From: JBBRLG01 sp038231495
GTDB taxonomy: Bacteria; Planctomycetota; Planctomycetia; Gemmatales; Gemmataceae
DNA length: 26,212 nt
Direction of reading: 5' to 3'
NCBI GenBank assembly: GCA_038231495.1
Contig: JBBRLG010000025.1
Span: forward strand, 1-26,212
The translations under genes and the position numbers were made by a program. The notes beneath the pieces were generated by a model. The model searched no databases. It saw only the letters and a program-made list of their open reading frames with translations, and was not told the origin of the DNA. This document shows positions 1 to 8,017 of this stretch, in pieces. Every line of letters starts with the position of its first letter. The stretch's first letter is position 1.

Positions 1-813
1 AACGTCGGCATGTTGCCGGACACCTATGCGACGTTCCGCCAACTGCTCAACCGGCCGCACGGCATCATCCTCGTCACCGGCCCCACCGGCTCCGGCAAAA
101 GCACCACGCTTTACAGCGCGCTCAACGAAATTAAAGACGAGACGACGAAGATCATCACCGTCGAGGACCCCGTCGAGTACCAGCAGAACGGCATCAGTCA
201 AATCCAGGTCCACAGCAAGATCGGCCTGACGTTCTCGGCGGCGCTGCGCAGCATTTTGCGTCACGACCCCGACGTCATCCTGATCGGCGAAATGCGCGAC
301 ATGGAAACGGCCGAAAGCGCCATCCAGGCGTCGCTGACGGGCCACATGGTGTTCAGCACGCTGCACACCAACGACGCGCCGAGCGCGTTTACCCGGCTGA
401 TCGACATGGGGGTCGAGCCGTTCCTCGTGGCCAGCACGGTGGAAGGCGTCATGGCCCAGCGGCTGGTGCGTACGATCTGTCCCGATTGCAAGGTCGAGTT
501 CACGCCGGAGCCGCACGAGGTGCCCTCGGACTTCCCGCGCGACGGCGACGCTCCGCTCAAACTGTGGAAGGGCACGGGCTGCCGTTCCTGCCGGCAGAGC
601 GGCTACCGCGGCCGCATGGGCATCTATGAATTGATGGTAACAGGCGACGCGATTCGCGACATGTGCGTGCAGCGCGTGAACGCCTCGGTCATCCGCAAAC
701 AGGCCCTGTCGGAAGGCATGATTACTTTGCGCCGCGACGGTTGGCGCAAGGTGCTGCAAGGCAAAACGACAATGGACGAAGTGGCCCGCGTCACGGCGGG
801 GGATATTAGTTAG
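1..813 (+). CDS. GspE/PilB-type secretion/pilus assembly ATPase, 3' part (5' end outside window)
   Basis: The frame is open from base 1, so the gene begins upstream and only the C-terminal ATPase domain (about 270 residues) is present. Counting from the Met at base 10, I see Walker A GPTGSGKST at 24-32, an Asp box (TVEDPVEY) near 50-57, Walker B VILIGEMRD at 89-97 and a His box (STLHTND) near 116-122. A CPDC pair at 157-160 plus a later CRSC pair form the tetracysteine zinc site typical of GspE and PilB and absent from PilT. The end (GMITLRRDG...TTMDEVARVT) is the classic family tail. Members form cytoplasmic hexamers whose ATP hydrolysis drives pseudopilus or type IV pilus assembly. The next gene on the same strand is its usual partner, PilC/GspF, so they probably work together. 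Whether this is type II secretion or type IV pili cannot be told without the missing upstream genes. Confidence 0.95.
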   Translation, partial: NVGMLPDTYATFRQLLNRPHGIILVTGPTGSGKSTTLYSALNEIKDETTKIITVEDPVEYQQNGISQIQVHSKIGLTFSAALRSILRHDPDVILIGEMRDMETAESAIQASLTGHMVFSTLHTNDAPSAFTRLIDMGVEPFLVASTVEGVMAQRLVRTICPDCKVEFTPEPHEVPSDFPRDGDAPLKLWKGTGCRSCRQSGYRGRMGIYELMVTGDAIRDMCVQRVNASVIRKQALSEGMITLRRDGWRKVLQGKTTMDEVARVTAGDIS

Positions 814-818
814 AAGAG

Positions 819-930
819 CGGGTGTCGGGTGTCGGGTTTCGGCATTGGCTGACAGCTAAGAGCTGACAGCTAACAGCTATTTTGATTCCCTCTTCTTCCG
901 ACACCCGACACCCGACACCCGACACCCGAT
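819..930. repeat. Intergenic element of heptamer repeats flanked by inverted GGGTGTC/CGACACC arms
   Basis: The 134-base gap between the ATPase and PilC is nearly all repeat. The left arm (819-836) has just over two copies of GGGTGTC. The right arm (899-926) has four copies of its complement CGACACC, so the arms can pair into a stem of about 18 bp. Between them, 847-881 holds five degenerate 7-base units of the form GCTRAYA. The same core (CATTGGCTGA...GCTAACAGCTATTT) recurs at 18927-18966, and the heptamers alone recur at 12334-12366. It lies inside what should be an operon, so it might act as an mRNA processing or attenuation hairpin. That role is inference. Confidence 0.8.
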
Positions 931-947
931 CTTCCGAAGAGGTTTCC

Positions 948-2171
948 ATGCCGGAATTCAAATACGAAGCGATGGCCACGGGCGGCGTGCGCAGCCAGGG
1001 CACCCTGGTGGCCAACAGCGAACGCGAAGTAATGGCGATGCTGGACGCACGCGGCCTGTTCCCCGTGCGCGTCGCGGCGAGCAACGCGCAGGCCACGTCG
1101 TCGTTTTTCAACTTCCGTTTCGGGAAAAAAGTTAAAACGCGCCAGCTGGCCACGTTCTATTCGCAGATGGCCGACCTGCTGCACTCCGGCGTGCCGCTGT
1201 TGCGCAGCCTCGACATCCTCGAACGGCAGAGCACCAACCCGGCCCTCTCGGAAGTGCTGCGCGAAATCCGCTCCCGCGTCGCCGACGGCATGGGCCTGTC
1301 CGCCGCCATGGGCCAACACCCCAGCGTCTTTGACGAATTGTCCGTCAGCATGGTCCGCGCCGGCCAGGAAGGCGGCTTCCTCGAAGACGTACTCAAGCGC
1401 ATCGCGGACTTCACCGAACATCAAGAGGACTTGAAGGCCAAGGTCACGGGCGCGCTAACGTACCCTGTTTTCCTGGCGTCTATTGGCTTCATTATCCTCA
1501 ACATCCTCGTCATCTTCGTGGTGCCGCAGTTCAAACCAATTTTTGAGAAATTGGAAAAGACTGGCGACTTGCCGTGGTTGACCAAGGCACTGATCGGCAC
1601 GAGCCAATTCTTACAGATTTACGGCGTCATCCTGCTCGTGCCTGCGGTCGGCGGCTTCCTGGGCTTCCGCTACTGGGCGAAGACGGAGGCGGGCCGCTAC
1701 ACGCTGGACTCCATTCGCCTGCGCCTGCCGTTGGGGGCCGGTTCGATCTTCTTGCAGCTGGCCCTGTCGCGGTTCACGCGCGTCCTGGGCACTTTGCTGA
1801 AAAACGGTATCCCCATCTTGCAGGCGTTGCGCATCGCCAAGGATTCGGCGGGCAACCGCGTGCTGGCCCAGGCCATCGAAAAGTCGGCGGAAAACATCAA
1901 GGCCGGCGATTCGCTGGCCGCCCCGTTGGCCGCGAGCAAACACTTCCCACGCGACGTAGTGGAAATGGTGGCGGTCGGCGAAGAGAGCAACAGTCTCGAA
2001 AAGGTGTTGCTGGACATTTCGGTCGCGCTGGAAAAGCGGACCAATCGGCAACTCGACATGTTTGTGAAGTTGCTCGAACCGGTGATGCTGTTGGTGATGG
2101 CCGGCATCACGCTGGTCATCGTCGCGGGCTTGCTGCTGCCGGTGTTCAAGATGAGCAGTGCGGTCGGGTAA
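948..2171 (+). CDS. PilC/GspF-family inner-membrane platform protein
   Basis: This 407-aa protein matches the usual length of PilC/GspF, the polytopic membrane platform on which the GspE/PilB hexamer acts. The ATG at 948 was chosen because GAAGAGG lies at 936-942 and the protein then starts MPEFKYEA, the usual GspF start. An upstream TTG at 882 would translate the repeat element and is rejected. Two homologous cytoplasmic helical domains (about 65-190 and 270-390) are visible. Membrane segments lie near 170-195, 220-243 and 376-401; the last, LVMAGITLVIVAGLLLPVF, is the typical family end. It follows the ATPase gene on the same strand, which supports co-function, and it ends 10 nt from the convergent metF. 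Confidence 0.95.
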   Translation: MPEFKYEAMATGGVRSQGTLVANSEREVMAMLDARGLFPVRVAASNAQATSSFFNFRFGKKVKTRQLATFYSQMADLLHSGVPLLRSLDILERQSTNPALSEVLREIRSRVADGMGLSAAMGQHPSVFDELSVSMVRAGQEGGFLEDVLKRIADFTEHQEDLKAKVTGALTYPVFLASIGFIILNILVIFVVPQFKPIFEKLEKTGDLPWLTKALIGTSQFLQIYGVILLVPAVGGFLGFRYWAKTEAGRYTLDSIRLRLPLGAGSIFLQLALSRFTRVLGTLLKNGIPILQALRIAKDSAGNRVLAQAIEKSAENIKAGDSLAAPLAASKHFPRDVVEMVAVGEESNSLEKVLLDISVALEKRTNRQLDMFVKLLEPVMLLVMAGITLVIVAGLLLPVFKMSSAVG

Positions 2172-2181
2172 GCGTCATCCT

Positions 2182-3087
2182 TCACGCTCGCAGCGCGGTC
2201 GAGTCCGCCACGCCCAGGTTTTCGTAGATTTGCCGGGTCGCGGCCGACTTGTTGAGCGTGTAAAAGTGGATGCCGCGCACGTCATTTTCCAGCAGGTCGC
2301 GGCACTGCTCCGTGGCCCAGTGGACGCCCACCCGCGCAATCGATCGCTCGTCGGCACACCGGCCGACGGCGCGCAAAAGCGCCGCCGGTATCCGTGCCCC
2401 CAGAGCAAGGTCGGCCATTTTGACCATGCCCGCTTTGGACAGGATCGGCATGATACCCGCAATAATCGGCACGCGAATGCCGGCGAGGTCGCAACGCTCG
2501 CGGAAGTCGTAAAAGTCGCGGTTGTCGAAGAAGAGCTGCGTGCAAACGTAATCGGCCCCGGCGTCCACCTTCCGCTTCAAAAATTCCATTTCCTTGAGCC
2601 GGTTGGGCGTACCGGGGTGGCCTTTGGGGAAGCCCGCCACGCCGATGCCGAACCCCCGCGGGTCGCAGGCGTTGTGCCGGGAACGGATGAATTCCACCAA
2701 CCCCTCGGCGTACCGGAAGGCGTCGCGCGTGCGGTCGTAATTAACCCGGTCGCGCGGCGGGTCGCCGCTCAGGGCCAGGATATTCTCGATTCCGGCCGCG
2801 GCATAGCCGTCGAGGACTTCGGTAAGTTCTTCGTGCGTGTGGCAAACGCAGGTCAGGTGCGAGACCGCCGTCAATTCGGTCTCCCGGCGAATGCGCAGGA
2901 CGAGGTCGCGCGTCCGCTCGCGGCCGGAACCGCCGGCCCCGTACGTCACGGAAACGAACGAGGGGCGGAGTTCTTGCAGCTGCGCGATGGTGGCGAAGAG
3001 GTCTTCCGCCGCCTGGTCCGAGGCCGGCGGAAAGAACTCGAAACTGAACGTGGTCGCGTGCTCGCGGAAGATGTCCAGAATGTGCAT
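2182..3087 (-). CDS. metF: Methylenetetrahydrofolate reductase
   Basis: This 301-aa protein has the length and landmarks of bacterial MetF, the FAD enzyme that reduces 5,10-methylene-THF to 5-methyl-THF for methionine synthesis. The N-terminal FEFFPP motif (16-21) carries the catalytic Glu17. VSVTYGAGGS (46-54), LALSGDPPRD (104-112, with the flavin-contacting Asp109) and TQLFFDN (183-189, with Gln184) follow at the expected spacing of the TIM barrel. The ATG at 3087 gives a normal N-terminus; no strong Shine-Dalgarno is seen. It stands alone: its 3' end converges on pilC and it is 90 nt downstream of the FKBP gene on the same strand. No methionine-related gene or S-box-like leader is apparent nearby. 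Confidence 0.96.
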   Translation of the reverse strand: MHILDIFREHATTFSFEFFPPASDQAAEDLFATIAQLQELRPSFVSVTYGAGGSGRERTRDLVLRIRRETELTAVSHLTCVCHTHEELTEVLDGYAAAGIENILALSGDPPRDRVNYDRTRDAFRYAEGLVEFIRSRHNACDPRGFGIGVAGFPKGHPGTPNRLKEMEFLKRKVDAGADYVCTQLFFDNRDFYDFRERCDLAGIRVPIIAGIMPILSKAGMVKMADLALGARIPAALLRAVGRCADERSIARVGVHWATEQCRDLLENDVRGIHFYTLNKSAATRQIYENLGVADSTALRA

Positions 3088-3177
3088 GCGCGGTCTCGCT
3101 TAAAACGATTCGGAGAATTCGCTGCGCCGGCCCTTTTGGCACAGGACGGTCGATCCGTCAAGCCGTCTTGGCACGGT

Positions 3178-3516
3178 TCAACGGATGGCCAGTAATTCCA
3201 CCTCGAAAATCAATTCGGCGTTGGGCGGGATGGCGCCGCCAGCCCCCTGCGCGCCGTAGCCGAGCTTCGCGGGAATATGCAGCTTGCGCTTGCCGCCCAC
3301 CTTCATGCCCGCGACCCCTTCGTCCCAGCCTTTAATGACCCGGCCGGCCCCCAGCTTAAACGAAAACGGGCTGCGCCGGTCGAGGCTACTGTCAAACTTG
3401 GTGCCGTCCGTCAGCCAGCCGGTGTAGTGAACGTCCACCGTGTCCCCCGCCTTGGCGGCGGTGCCGTCGCCGGTAGCCAGGTCGTCGTATTGCAGCCCCG
3501 AAGCGGTCGTAGTCAT
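3178..3516 (-). CDS. FKBP-type peptidyl-prolyl cis-trans isomerase, single domain
   Basis: This 112-aa protein is a minimal FKBP12-like domain. VHYTGWLTDGTKFDSS (about 29-44), VIKGWDEG (60-67), the KRKLHIPAKLGYG strand-loop and the terminal LIFEVELL strand are all present, with the conserved Tyr, Asp, Trp and Phe of the proline-binding pocket. There is no signal peptide or lipobox, so it should act in the cytoplasm as a folding helper that isomerises X-Pro bonds. AGAGGA lies about 7 nt upstream of the ATG at 3516 (minus strand). It is divergent from the threonine aldolase across a 116-nt gap and may share a transcript with metF, which is only a guess. Confidence 0.95.
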   Translation of the reverse strand: MTTTASGLQYDDLATGDGTAAKAGDTVDVHYTGWLTDGTKFDSSLDRRSPFSFKLGAGRVIKGWDEGVAGMKVGGKRKLHIPAKLGYGAQGAGGAIPPNAELIFEVELLAIR

Positions 3517-3632
3517 GGTGCGTCCTCTTGATGGCGAACGGCAGAGAAGGCGAAGGTCGTATAGAAGAGGATAGTATAGGAAAGTCCGCTCCGACCGCGC
3601 CCCTTGCCATTCGCCTCCGAGGTCAAACCGCC

Positions 3633-4685
3633 ATGCACGCTACCCCGGCCGGCCAACCGACCCGCCAGTTCGCCAGCGACACCTACGCCGGCATGTGCCC
3701 CGAAGCCCTGGCCGCCCTCGCGCAGGCCAACGCGGGCCATGCGGCATCCTACGGCGACGACCCGTGGACCGTCCGGGCGCGGGCGCTCCTGTGCGCTTTC
3801 TTTGAGGCCGACTGCGACGCTTTCTTCGTCCCGACCGGAACCGCCGCCAACGCGCTCGCCCTGGCGGCCCTCAGTCAATCGTATCACAGCGTGCTGTGCC
3901 ACGCCGACGCCCACGTCCAGACCGACGAGTGCGGTGCGCCGGAGTACGCGGCCCGCGGCATCAAGCCGATCCCGCTGGCCGGGCGCGACGGCAAGATCGA
4001 ACCGGCCGCGGTCCGTCGCGCCGCCGACAACCGGCGCGACGTTCACAGCCACAAGCCCGGCTTGCTGAGTCTCAGTCAGGCCACCGAGGCCGGGACGGTC
4101 TTCACCGTCGAGGAGGTCCGCGCCCTGACCGCGATGGCGCGCGCGATCGGTTTGCGCGTCCACATGGACGGCGCCCGTTTCGCGAACGCCGTGGTATCGC
4201 TCGGCGTGGCGCCGAAAACGATTACCTGGGAAGCCGGCATCGACGTCCTCTGCCTGGGCGGCACGAAAAACGGCCTGGCGTGCGGGGACGCGATCGTCTT
4301 TTTCGACCGGGACGCGGCCAAGGATTTCGAGTACCGCCGCAAGCAAGCGGGGCACCTGTTGGCCAAGATGCGTTACCTGGCAGCGCCGTGGGTCGCGCTC
4401 CTGGAATCGGGCGCGTGGCGGCGCAACGCGGCGCGCGCCAACGCGATGGCCCGGATGCTGGAAGGAGAATTGCGCGGCTTCGCCGGCCTGGAAATCCTCT
4501 ACCCCGTGCAGGCCAACGCCGTGTTCGTGCGGATGCCGCAGCCGTGGGCGGAGGGTTTGCACCGACACGGCTGGCACTTCTACACCATCGCCGGCGGCGA
4601 ACGCCTGATGTGTTCCTGGGACACGGAGGAAGCCGATGTCGCCGCCCTGGTGCGCGACCTGCGGCTGGTGGCGGAGGTAAAATGA
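3633..4685 (+). CDS. Low-specificity L-threonine aldolase-like PLP enzyme
   Basis: This is a 350-aa fold-type I PLP protein of the beta-eliminating lyase/threonine aldolase family, which cleaves threonine or allo-threonine to glycine and acetaldehyde. It shows FASDTYAGMCPEA at the start (substrate and phosphate contacts), PTGTAAN (67-73), HMDGARFANA (177-186, the Asp that binds the PLP ring nitrogen) and LGGTKNG (208-214) with the Schiff-base lysine Lys212. I chose the ATG at 3633, preceded by GAGGT at about 10 nt. The in-frame upstream ATG at 3528 would add 35 unrelated residues and run into the FKBP leader. One oddity is that the GGTKNG type of lysine motif differs from the classical aldolase SKGLGAP motif, so the exact substrate is open. 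Confidence 0.88.
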   Translation: MHATPAGQPTRQFASDTYAGMCPEALAALAQANAGHAASYGDDPWTVRARALLCAFFEADCDAFFVPTGTAANALALAALSQSYHSVLCHADAHVQTDECGAPEYAARGIKPIPLAGRDGKIEPAAVRRAADNRRDVHSHKPGLLSLSQATEAGTVFTVEEVRALTAMARAIGLRVHMDGARFANAVVSLGVAPKTITWEAGIDVLCLGGTKNGLACGDAIVFFDRDAAKDFEYRRKQAGHLLAKMRYLAAPWVALLESGAWRRNAARANAMARMLEGELRGFAGLEILYPVQANAVFVRMPQPWAEGLHRHGWHFYTIAGGERLMCSWDTEEADVAALVRDLRLVAEVK

Positions 4686-4701
4686 ATGGACGCGCCGCAC
4701 A

Positions 4702-4794
4702 GGCTACCTGGTGAAGTACGGCGACACGCCGCAAATCTTCGACTCTCCCAAGGAAAAGTACACTCAGGTCTACGTCCGCGGCGAGTTCAGCTGA
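4702..4794 (+). pseudogene. Remnant of a PstB-like phosphate ABC-transporter ATPase (C-terminal 30 codons)
   Basis: In one plus-strand frame, 4702-4794 reads GYLVKYGDTPQIFDSP and continues to KYTQVYVRGEFS followed by TGA. This is the characteristic tail of PstB and related phosphate-import ATPases (G-x-LVE-[FY]-G-x-T-x-QIF-x-x-P, then T-x-x-Y-[IV]-x-G-x-F). None of the ATPase core (Walker A, signature, Walker B) precedes it, because the threonine aldolase stop is only 16 bases upstream. There is no start codon of its own with a ribosome site. I read it as the surviving end of a deleted pstB. A duplicated tail left by recombination is an alternative. The motif reading is direct; the family assignment is from memory of PstB. 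Confidence 0.72.
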
Positions 4795-5084
4795 GGCGGA
4801 GGCTTGACGCCTGCGCCGTTCCTTTTTTCATCGACCGGGACGAAACCTTCATCCGAAAAGGTCGTAATGGCTTCACATCCCTGCGACGGCGACCGCTCGG
4901 CCGGTTTGGTGGAAGGCTTCACTTCCATTGCGGGATTTCCTTGCCCCGTAAATTCCGTGAGGATCGCGCAGCCCGTGGTCGCGGTCCTTTCAGGCCGACA
5001 CGTTTCACCCGCCGCCGCGGCTCCTTGCCCGACAAAGTCGTCGATGATTGAACCGCTGTCGCCACCCGTTGCTTGGTTTGTCAT
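4770..5084 (-). CDS. Small hypothetical protein (104 aa) downstream of DUF6941-like gene
   Basis: I do not recognise a family. The ATG at 5084 was chosen because GAGGTGAGGG lies just upstream and contains the TGA stop of the preceding gene, which suggests translational coupling. A GTG at 5093 overlapping that stop is an alternative start. The product is polar, with scattered Gly, Thr, Pro and four Cys, no membrane segment and no clear fold, and a disordered look toward the end. Its last codons overlap the antisense pstB remnant. Main support is the tight spacing in a three-gene minus-strand unit with the molybdopterin oxidoreductase. A plus-strand open frame (4804-5196) covers the same bases but has no context. 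Confidence 0.45.
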   Translation of the reverse strand: MTNQATGGDSGSIIDDFVGQGAAAAGETCRPERTATTGCAILTEFTGQGNPAMEVKPSTKPAERSPSQGCEAITTFSDEGFVPVDEKRNGAGVKPPPQLNSPRT

Positions 5085-5089
5085 AACCC

Positions 5090-5494
5090 TCACCTCGCGA
5101 CGATGGTTTGTTGTGCGAGCAACTGGTCATTGTACCAGAATTGCACGGCGTACACGCCCCGCGACGGAAACGGAACGTGATGGTCGCGGAAGCTGACGCC
5201 GCGAAGGGCAACCGGGTCCGATCCGAAAGCGATCGGCAGACGTTTGGTTTGCCAAACGATCTGGCCCGTCTCCTCGAAAACGAGCTTCAGTTCGCAGGTC
5301 CCCGTTCCGCGCCCTTCCGTGAGGACGAGGAACACGCACATTCGATCGAGTGCGAAGGGGTAGGGCGGATCGGTTTCCGGCGACAGCAAACAAATCAAGC
5401 CGACGAGCATTGGCTTGCCCGGCCGTTCGGGGTCGGTCAGGATGTCATCGCAAACGATCAGATACCGGACAATCGGCAAGGGGATGTCAGCCAT
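5090..5494 (-). CDS. DUF6941-like conserved planctomycete protein
   Basis: This is a 134-aa protein starting at the ATG at 5494, which overlaps the stop of the molybdopterin oxidoreductase by 8 bases (ATGGCTGA), so the two are very likely translated in a coupled way. It begins VRYLIVCDDIL, followed by GKPMLVGLICLLS, a central FLVLTEGRGTG strand pair and a late VYAVQFWYNDQLLAQQ. The pattern of an early Cys-Asp, then 'LVGL', then a beta-rich body fits small proteins grouped as DUF6941, whose function is unknown. There is no signal peptide or membrane segment. The coupling suggests a role with the upstream redox enzyme, but such genes also occur elsewhere in planctomycete genomes, so this is inference. 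Confidence 0.75.
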   Translation of the reverse strand: MADIPLPIVRYLIVCDDILTDPERPGKPMLVGLICLLSPETDPPYPFALDRMCVFLVLTEGRGTGTCELKLVFEETGQIVWQTKRLPIAFGSDPVALRGVSFRDHHVPFPSRGVYAVQFWYNDQLLAQQTIVAR

Positions 5495-7631
5495 CGAGCG
5501 GCTCCCTGTTCGTCTCGAGCGCACGATTTCTGACCGCCTCCACCTGCACCAGGTTGTCGAAAAACGTCGCCCCCGCGCCGAAGTCGGTTAGGCGGCTGCT
5601 CGTCGTCGTGTTGCAGTTCGACCCGCCCGTTGCGTGCTTGTTCCACCACACGCCTTGCGACACCACCACGCCCACTTTCACCGTCTCGCCGACTACCGCC
5701 CTGGCCTGGAAGCTGCCGCGGTCGTTGAAGAGACGTACCATCTGGCCGTCGTGCAGGCCACGCGCCGCCGCGTCGGTGGGATGAATCAGGGCGGTCGGTT
5801 CGCCCGCGGCCCGGCGCAACACGTCCACATTCACGAACGTCGAGTTCAGGAACGTCGGCTCCGGCGGCGTCAGCAGTTGCAGCGGATACTTTGCCGCCAG
5901 GTCGGGCCGCGTTTGCGGATCCTCGTGCGGCGGCGTGTACGTCGGCAGCGGGTCGAGTCCCTGTTGTGCCAGCGCCGGGCTGTATAGCTCGCACTTGCCC
6001 GACGGCGTGCCGAAGTTGCCCTCCGCGAACGGGGCGTAAGCCACCGGCACGTTCAGGCGGATCGGGCCTTCCGCGCGCAAGCGTTCCAGCGTGATGCCGT
6101 CGAAGGCGCTGACGCGCGGGTAACGCCTTGGCCCCTGGCCGGGGTCCAGCGCCTCCGCGGCGAGTTGCTCGTCGCTTACGTCGAACAGTTCCGGCTCGAA
6201 ACCCATGCGCCGGGCCAGCAGGCGGAAAACCTCCGTGTTCGGCTTCGCCTCGGCCAGCGGCGCGATCGCGGGTTCGTTCACCTGGACGTAGAGATGGCCG
6301 TAGCTGCCGTGAATGTCCAGGTGTTCCAGCTGCGTCGTCGCGGGCAGCACGATGTCGGCGAAGTCGGCGGTGTCCGTCTGAAACTGCTCGTGGACGACCG
6401 TGAACAGGTCCTCGCGCCGCAGCCCTTGCAGTACCTTGTTCTGGTCGGGACAGACTGCCGCGGGGTTCGAGTTGTAGACGTACAACGCACGCACCGGCGG
6501 CCCCGGCAGTTCGCCCGTCAGCGCCTCGCCCAGCTGCACCATGTTGACCGTGCGCGTGCCGGGCGGGATCAGGTCGGGCCGTTCCAGCCGGTCCGACCGG
6601 GCGAACGGGTACAGCTGACTCGTACTCAAGAGAGCGCCGCCGCCGGGCTGCCGCCACGCGCCGATGATCGCGGGCAAGCAGGTGATCGCCCGCACCGCCA
6701 TGCCGCCGCCGGCGTGTCGTTGCAGGCCGTAGTTCAGGCGGATGAACGCGGGCGGCGTCGTGGCGTATTCGTGGGCCAGCTTTTCAACGTCGGCGACTTC
6801 CAGGCCGCAGATCGACGCGACGCGCTCCGGCCCATACTCGTTTTGCACGCGCTCGCGCAGGGCGGCGGCACCGAGGCAGTAGCGCTCCAGGTAGTCGTCG
6901 TCTTGCAGGCCGTCGCGGAAAACGACGTGCATGATGCCGAGCGCCAGGGCCGCGTCGGTGCCGGGACGAATGGGAATCCACCAGTCGCTGCGCTGGGCCG
7001 TCTTGCAGCGGAACGGGTCGATGGTGATGATCTTCGCCCCCTGCTTGCGGGCCTGGTGCATGACCGCCCACAGGTGCGAATTGGTCACGCTCGTGTTCGA
7101 GCCCCAATTGATGATGTAGCGCGACCGCACCACGGTTTCCGGGTCGAGCGTGGCGCGGGTGCCCAGCGTGATGTCGCAGCCCGCCGCGCCGGCCGTGGCG
7201 CAGATCGTCCGCGCCAGCAGCGACGCGCCCAGGCGGTGGAAGAAACGGCGATCCAGGCTGTTGCCCTGCAACTGGCCCATCGTACCGCCGTAGCTGTAAG
7301 GCAGGATCGCTTGCGGTCCGTCCGGCGACGACGCGATCGCGCGGAAACGCTCGGCGACGGTCGCGATTGCCTCGTCCCAGGTGATGCGCTCGAATTTGCC
7401 CGCGCCCTTGGGGCCGACGCGCTTGAGCGGGTGTAGCAGGCGGCCGGGGTGGTAGACGCGGTCGAGGTAACGCGCTACCTTGGAACAGAGGAAGCCGCGC
7501 GTGAACGGGTGCCCGGCGTCGCCGCGCAGCTCGACGGCACGACCGTCCTGGACCGTCACCGTCATGGCGCAGGTGTCGGGACAGTCGTGGGGACAGACGG
7601 CGCGGACGGTACGCAGGGACAGCGAGGTCAT
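5487..7631 (-). CDS. Molybdopterin oxidoreductase (DMSO-reductase superfamily), 4Fe-4S
   Basis: This is a 714-aa molybdenum or tungsten bis-MGD enzyme. From the ATG at 7631 (GGAG 6-7 nt upstream) it shows a 4Fe-4S motif C13-x3-C17-x3-C21-x27-C49. It then has the molybdopterin core (ITWDEAI, SYGGTMGQLQGNSLD, NWGSNTSVTNSH, TIDPFRCKTA) and a C-terminal MGD-binding barrel (LLTPPEPTFLNSTF through HPTDAAARGL to a WWNKHATGG loop). No twin-arginine signal precedes the cluster, so it should be cytoplasmic. The open frame extends up to 8027, but those 132 extra codons look non-coding and would overlap the kinase start. The substrate cannot be told; the family is near the anaerobic dehydrogenase, YdeP and BisC-like enzymes. 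No electron-transfer or MGD-chaperone subunit lies next to it. Confidence 0.93.
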   Translation of the reverse strand: MTSLSLRTVRAVCPHDCPDTCAMTVTVQDGRAVELRGDAGHPFTRGFLCSKVARYLDRVYHPGRLLHPLKRVGPKGAGKFERITWDEAIATVAERFRAIASSPDGPQAILPYSYGGTMGQLQGNSLDRRFFHRLGASLLARTICATAGAAGCDITLGTRATLDPETVVRSRYIINWGSNTSVTNSHLWAVMHQARKQGAKIITIDPFRCKTAQRSDWWIPIRPGTDAALALGIMHVVFRDGLQDDDYLERYCLGAAALRERVQNEYGPERVASICGLEVADVEKLAHEYATTPPAFIRLNYGLQRHAGGGMAVRAITCLPAIIGAWRQPGGGALLSTSQLYPFARSDRLERPDLIPPGTRTVNMVQLGEALTGELPGPPVRALYVYNSNPAAVCPDQNKVLQGLRREDLFTVVHEQFQTDTADFADIVLPATTQLEHLDIHGSYGHLYVQVNEPAIAPLAEAKPNTEVFRLLARRMGFEPELFDVSDEQLAAEALDPGQGPRRYPRVSAFDGITLERLRAEGPIRLNVPVAYAPFAEGNFGTPSGKCELYSPALAQQGLDPLPTYTPPHEDPQTRPDLAAKYPLQLLTPPEPTFLNSTFVNVDVLRRAAGEPTALIHPTDAAARGLHDGQMVRLFNDRGSFQARAVVGETVKVGVVVSQGVWWNKHATGGSNCNTTTSSRLTDFGAGATFFDNLVQVEAVRNRALETNREPLDG

Positions 7632-8017
7632 AACGACTCCACGGGGCGAGGGGTAAGGGGGACTTCGTTGATTGTAGGGCGCGGGGGCGGGGGGACGCCA
7701 GGCTTTTGCAAAGCCGCAAGCGGCGATTCCGGATTGCGGGGTCGGTCCGCGCGGGCTTGCGGCCCGGCAGGAAACTTGTAGAAAATCAGAAGCACTCTCT
7801 TGCGAACCGCGCCGCGGACTGCGACACTCGGGCTGGCGGGGTAAATGGGGGGCCTTCTCCAGGCCGTAGCGGTCGCGGGCAAAACCCGAAAGGGACCAAG
7901 AATTCCATCTCTCCCGGCGGTAGTGGACGTATAGTTGGTACGGGAGGGTGCGTGGGAAGGCCGAACGCCGACGCCAGCGCGGCAACGGACGTTCGGGGGC
8001 CGTGCAAAGGTTGATCG
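7632..8017. promoter_or_regulatory. Divergent intergenic region, about 386 nt, with GCCGCAAGCGGC palindrome
   Basis: This gap separates the divergent molybdopterin oxidoreductase and Ser/Thr kinase genes and must hold both promoters. I see no convincing gene. At 7712-7725 there is a copy of the palindrome AGCCGC-AA-GCGGCT (one base off), which recurs at 21341, 22698 and 22789. Close to the kinase a TATAGT at 7931 could be a -10 element, but no matching -35 is clear. AAAGG lies about 9 nt before the kinase ATG at 8018. Confidence 0.4.

Noticed and set aside
899..930. CGACACC tandem units as a CRISPR array
   Set aside because: The units are 7 bases with no spacers; a simple tandem repeat forming one arm of a larger element.
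882..947. TTG start extending PilC by 22 residues
   Set aside because: It would translate the heptamer-repeat element; the ATG at 948 has a good GAAGAGG ribosome site and the normal family N-terminus.
4804..5196. 130-codon plus-strand open frame
   Set aside because: It is opposite the small minus-strand gene, which has better context and a ribosome site; the plus frame also runs into the DUF6941-like gene.
6165..7436. 423-codon plus-strand open frame opposite the molybdopterin oxidoreductase
   Set aside because: It is a shadow of the oxidoreductase, whose motifs are unmistakable; no ribosome site or recognisable motif.
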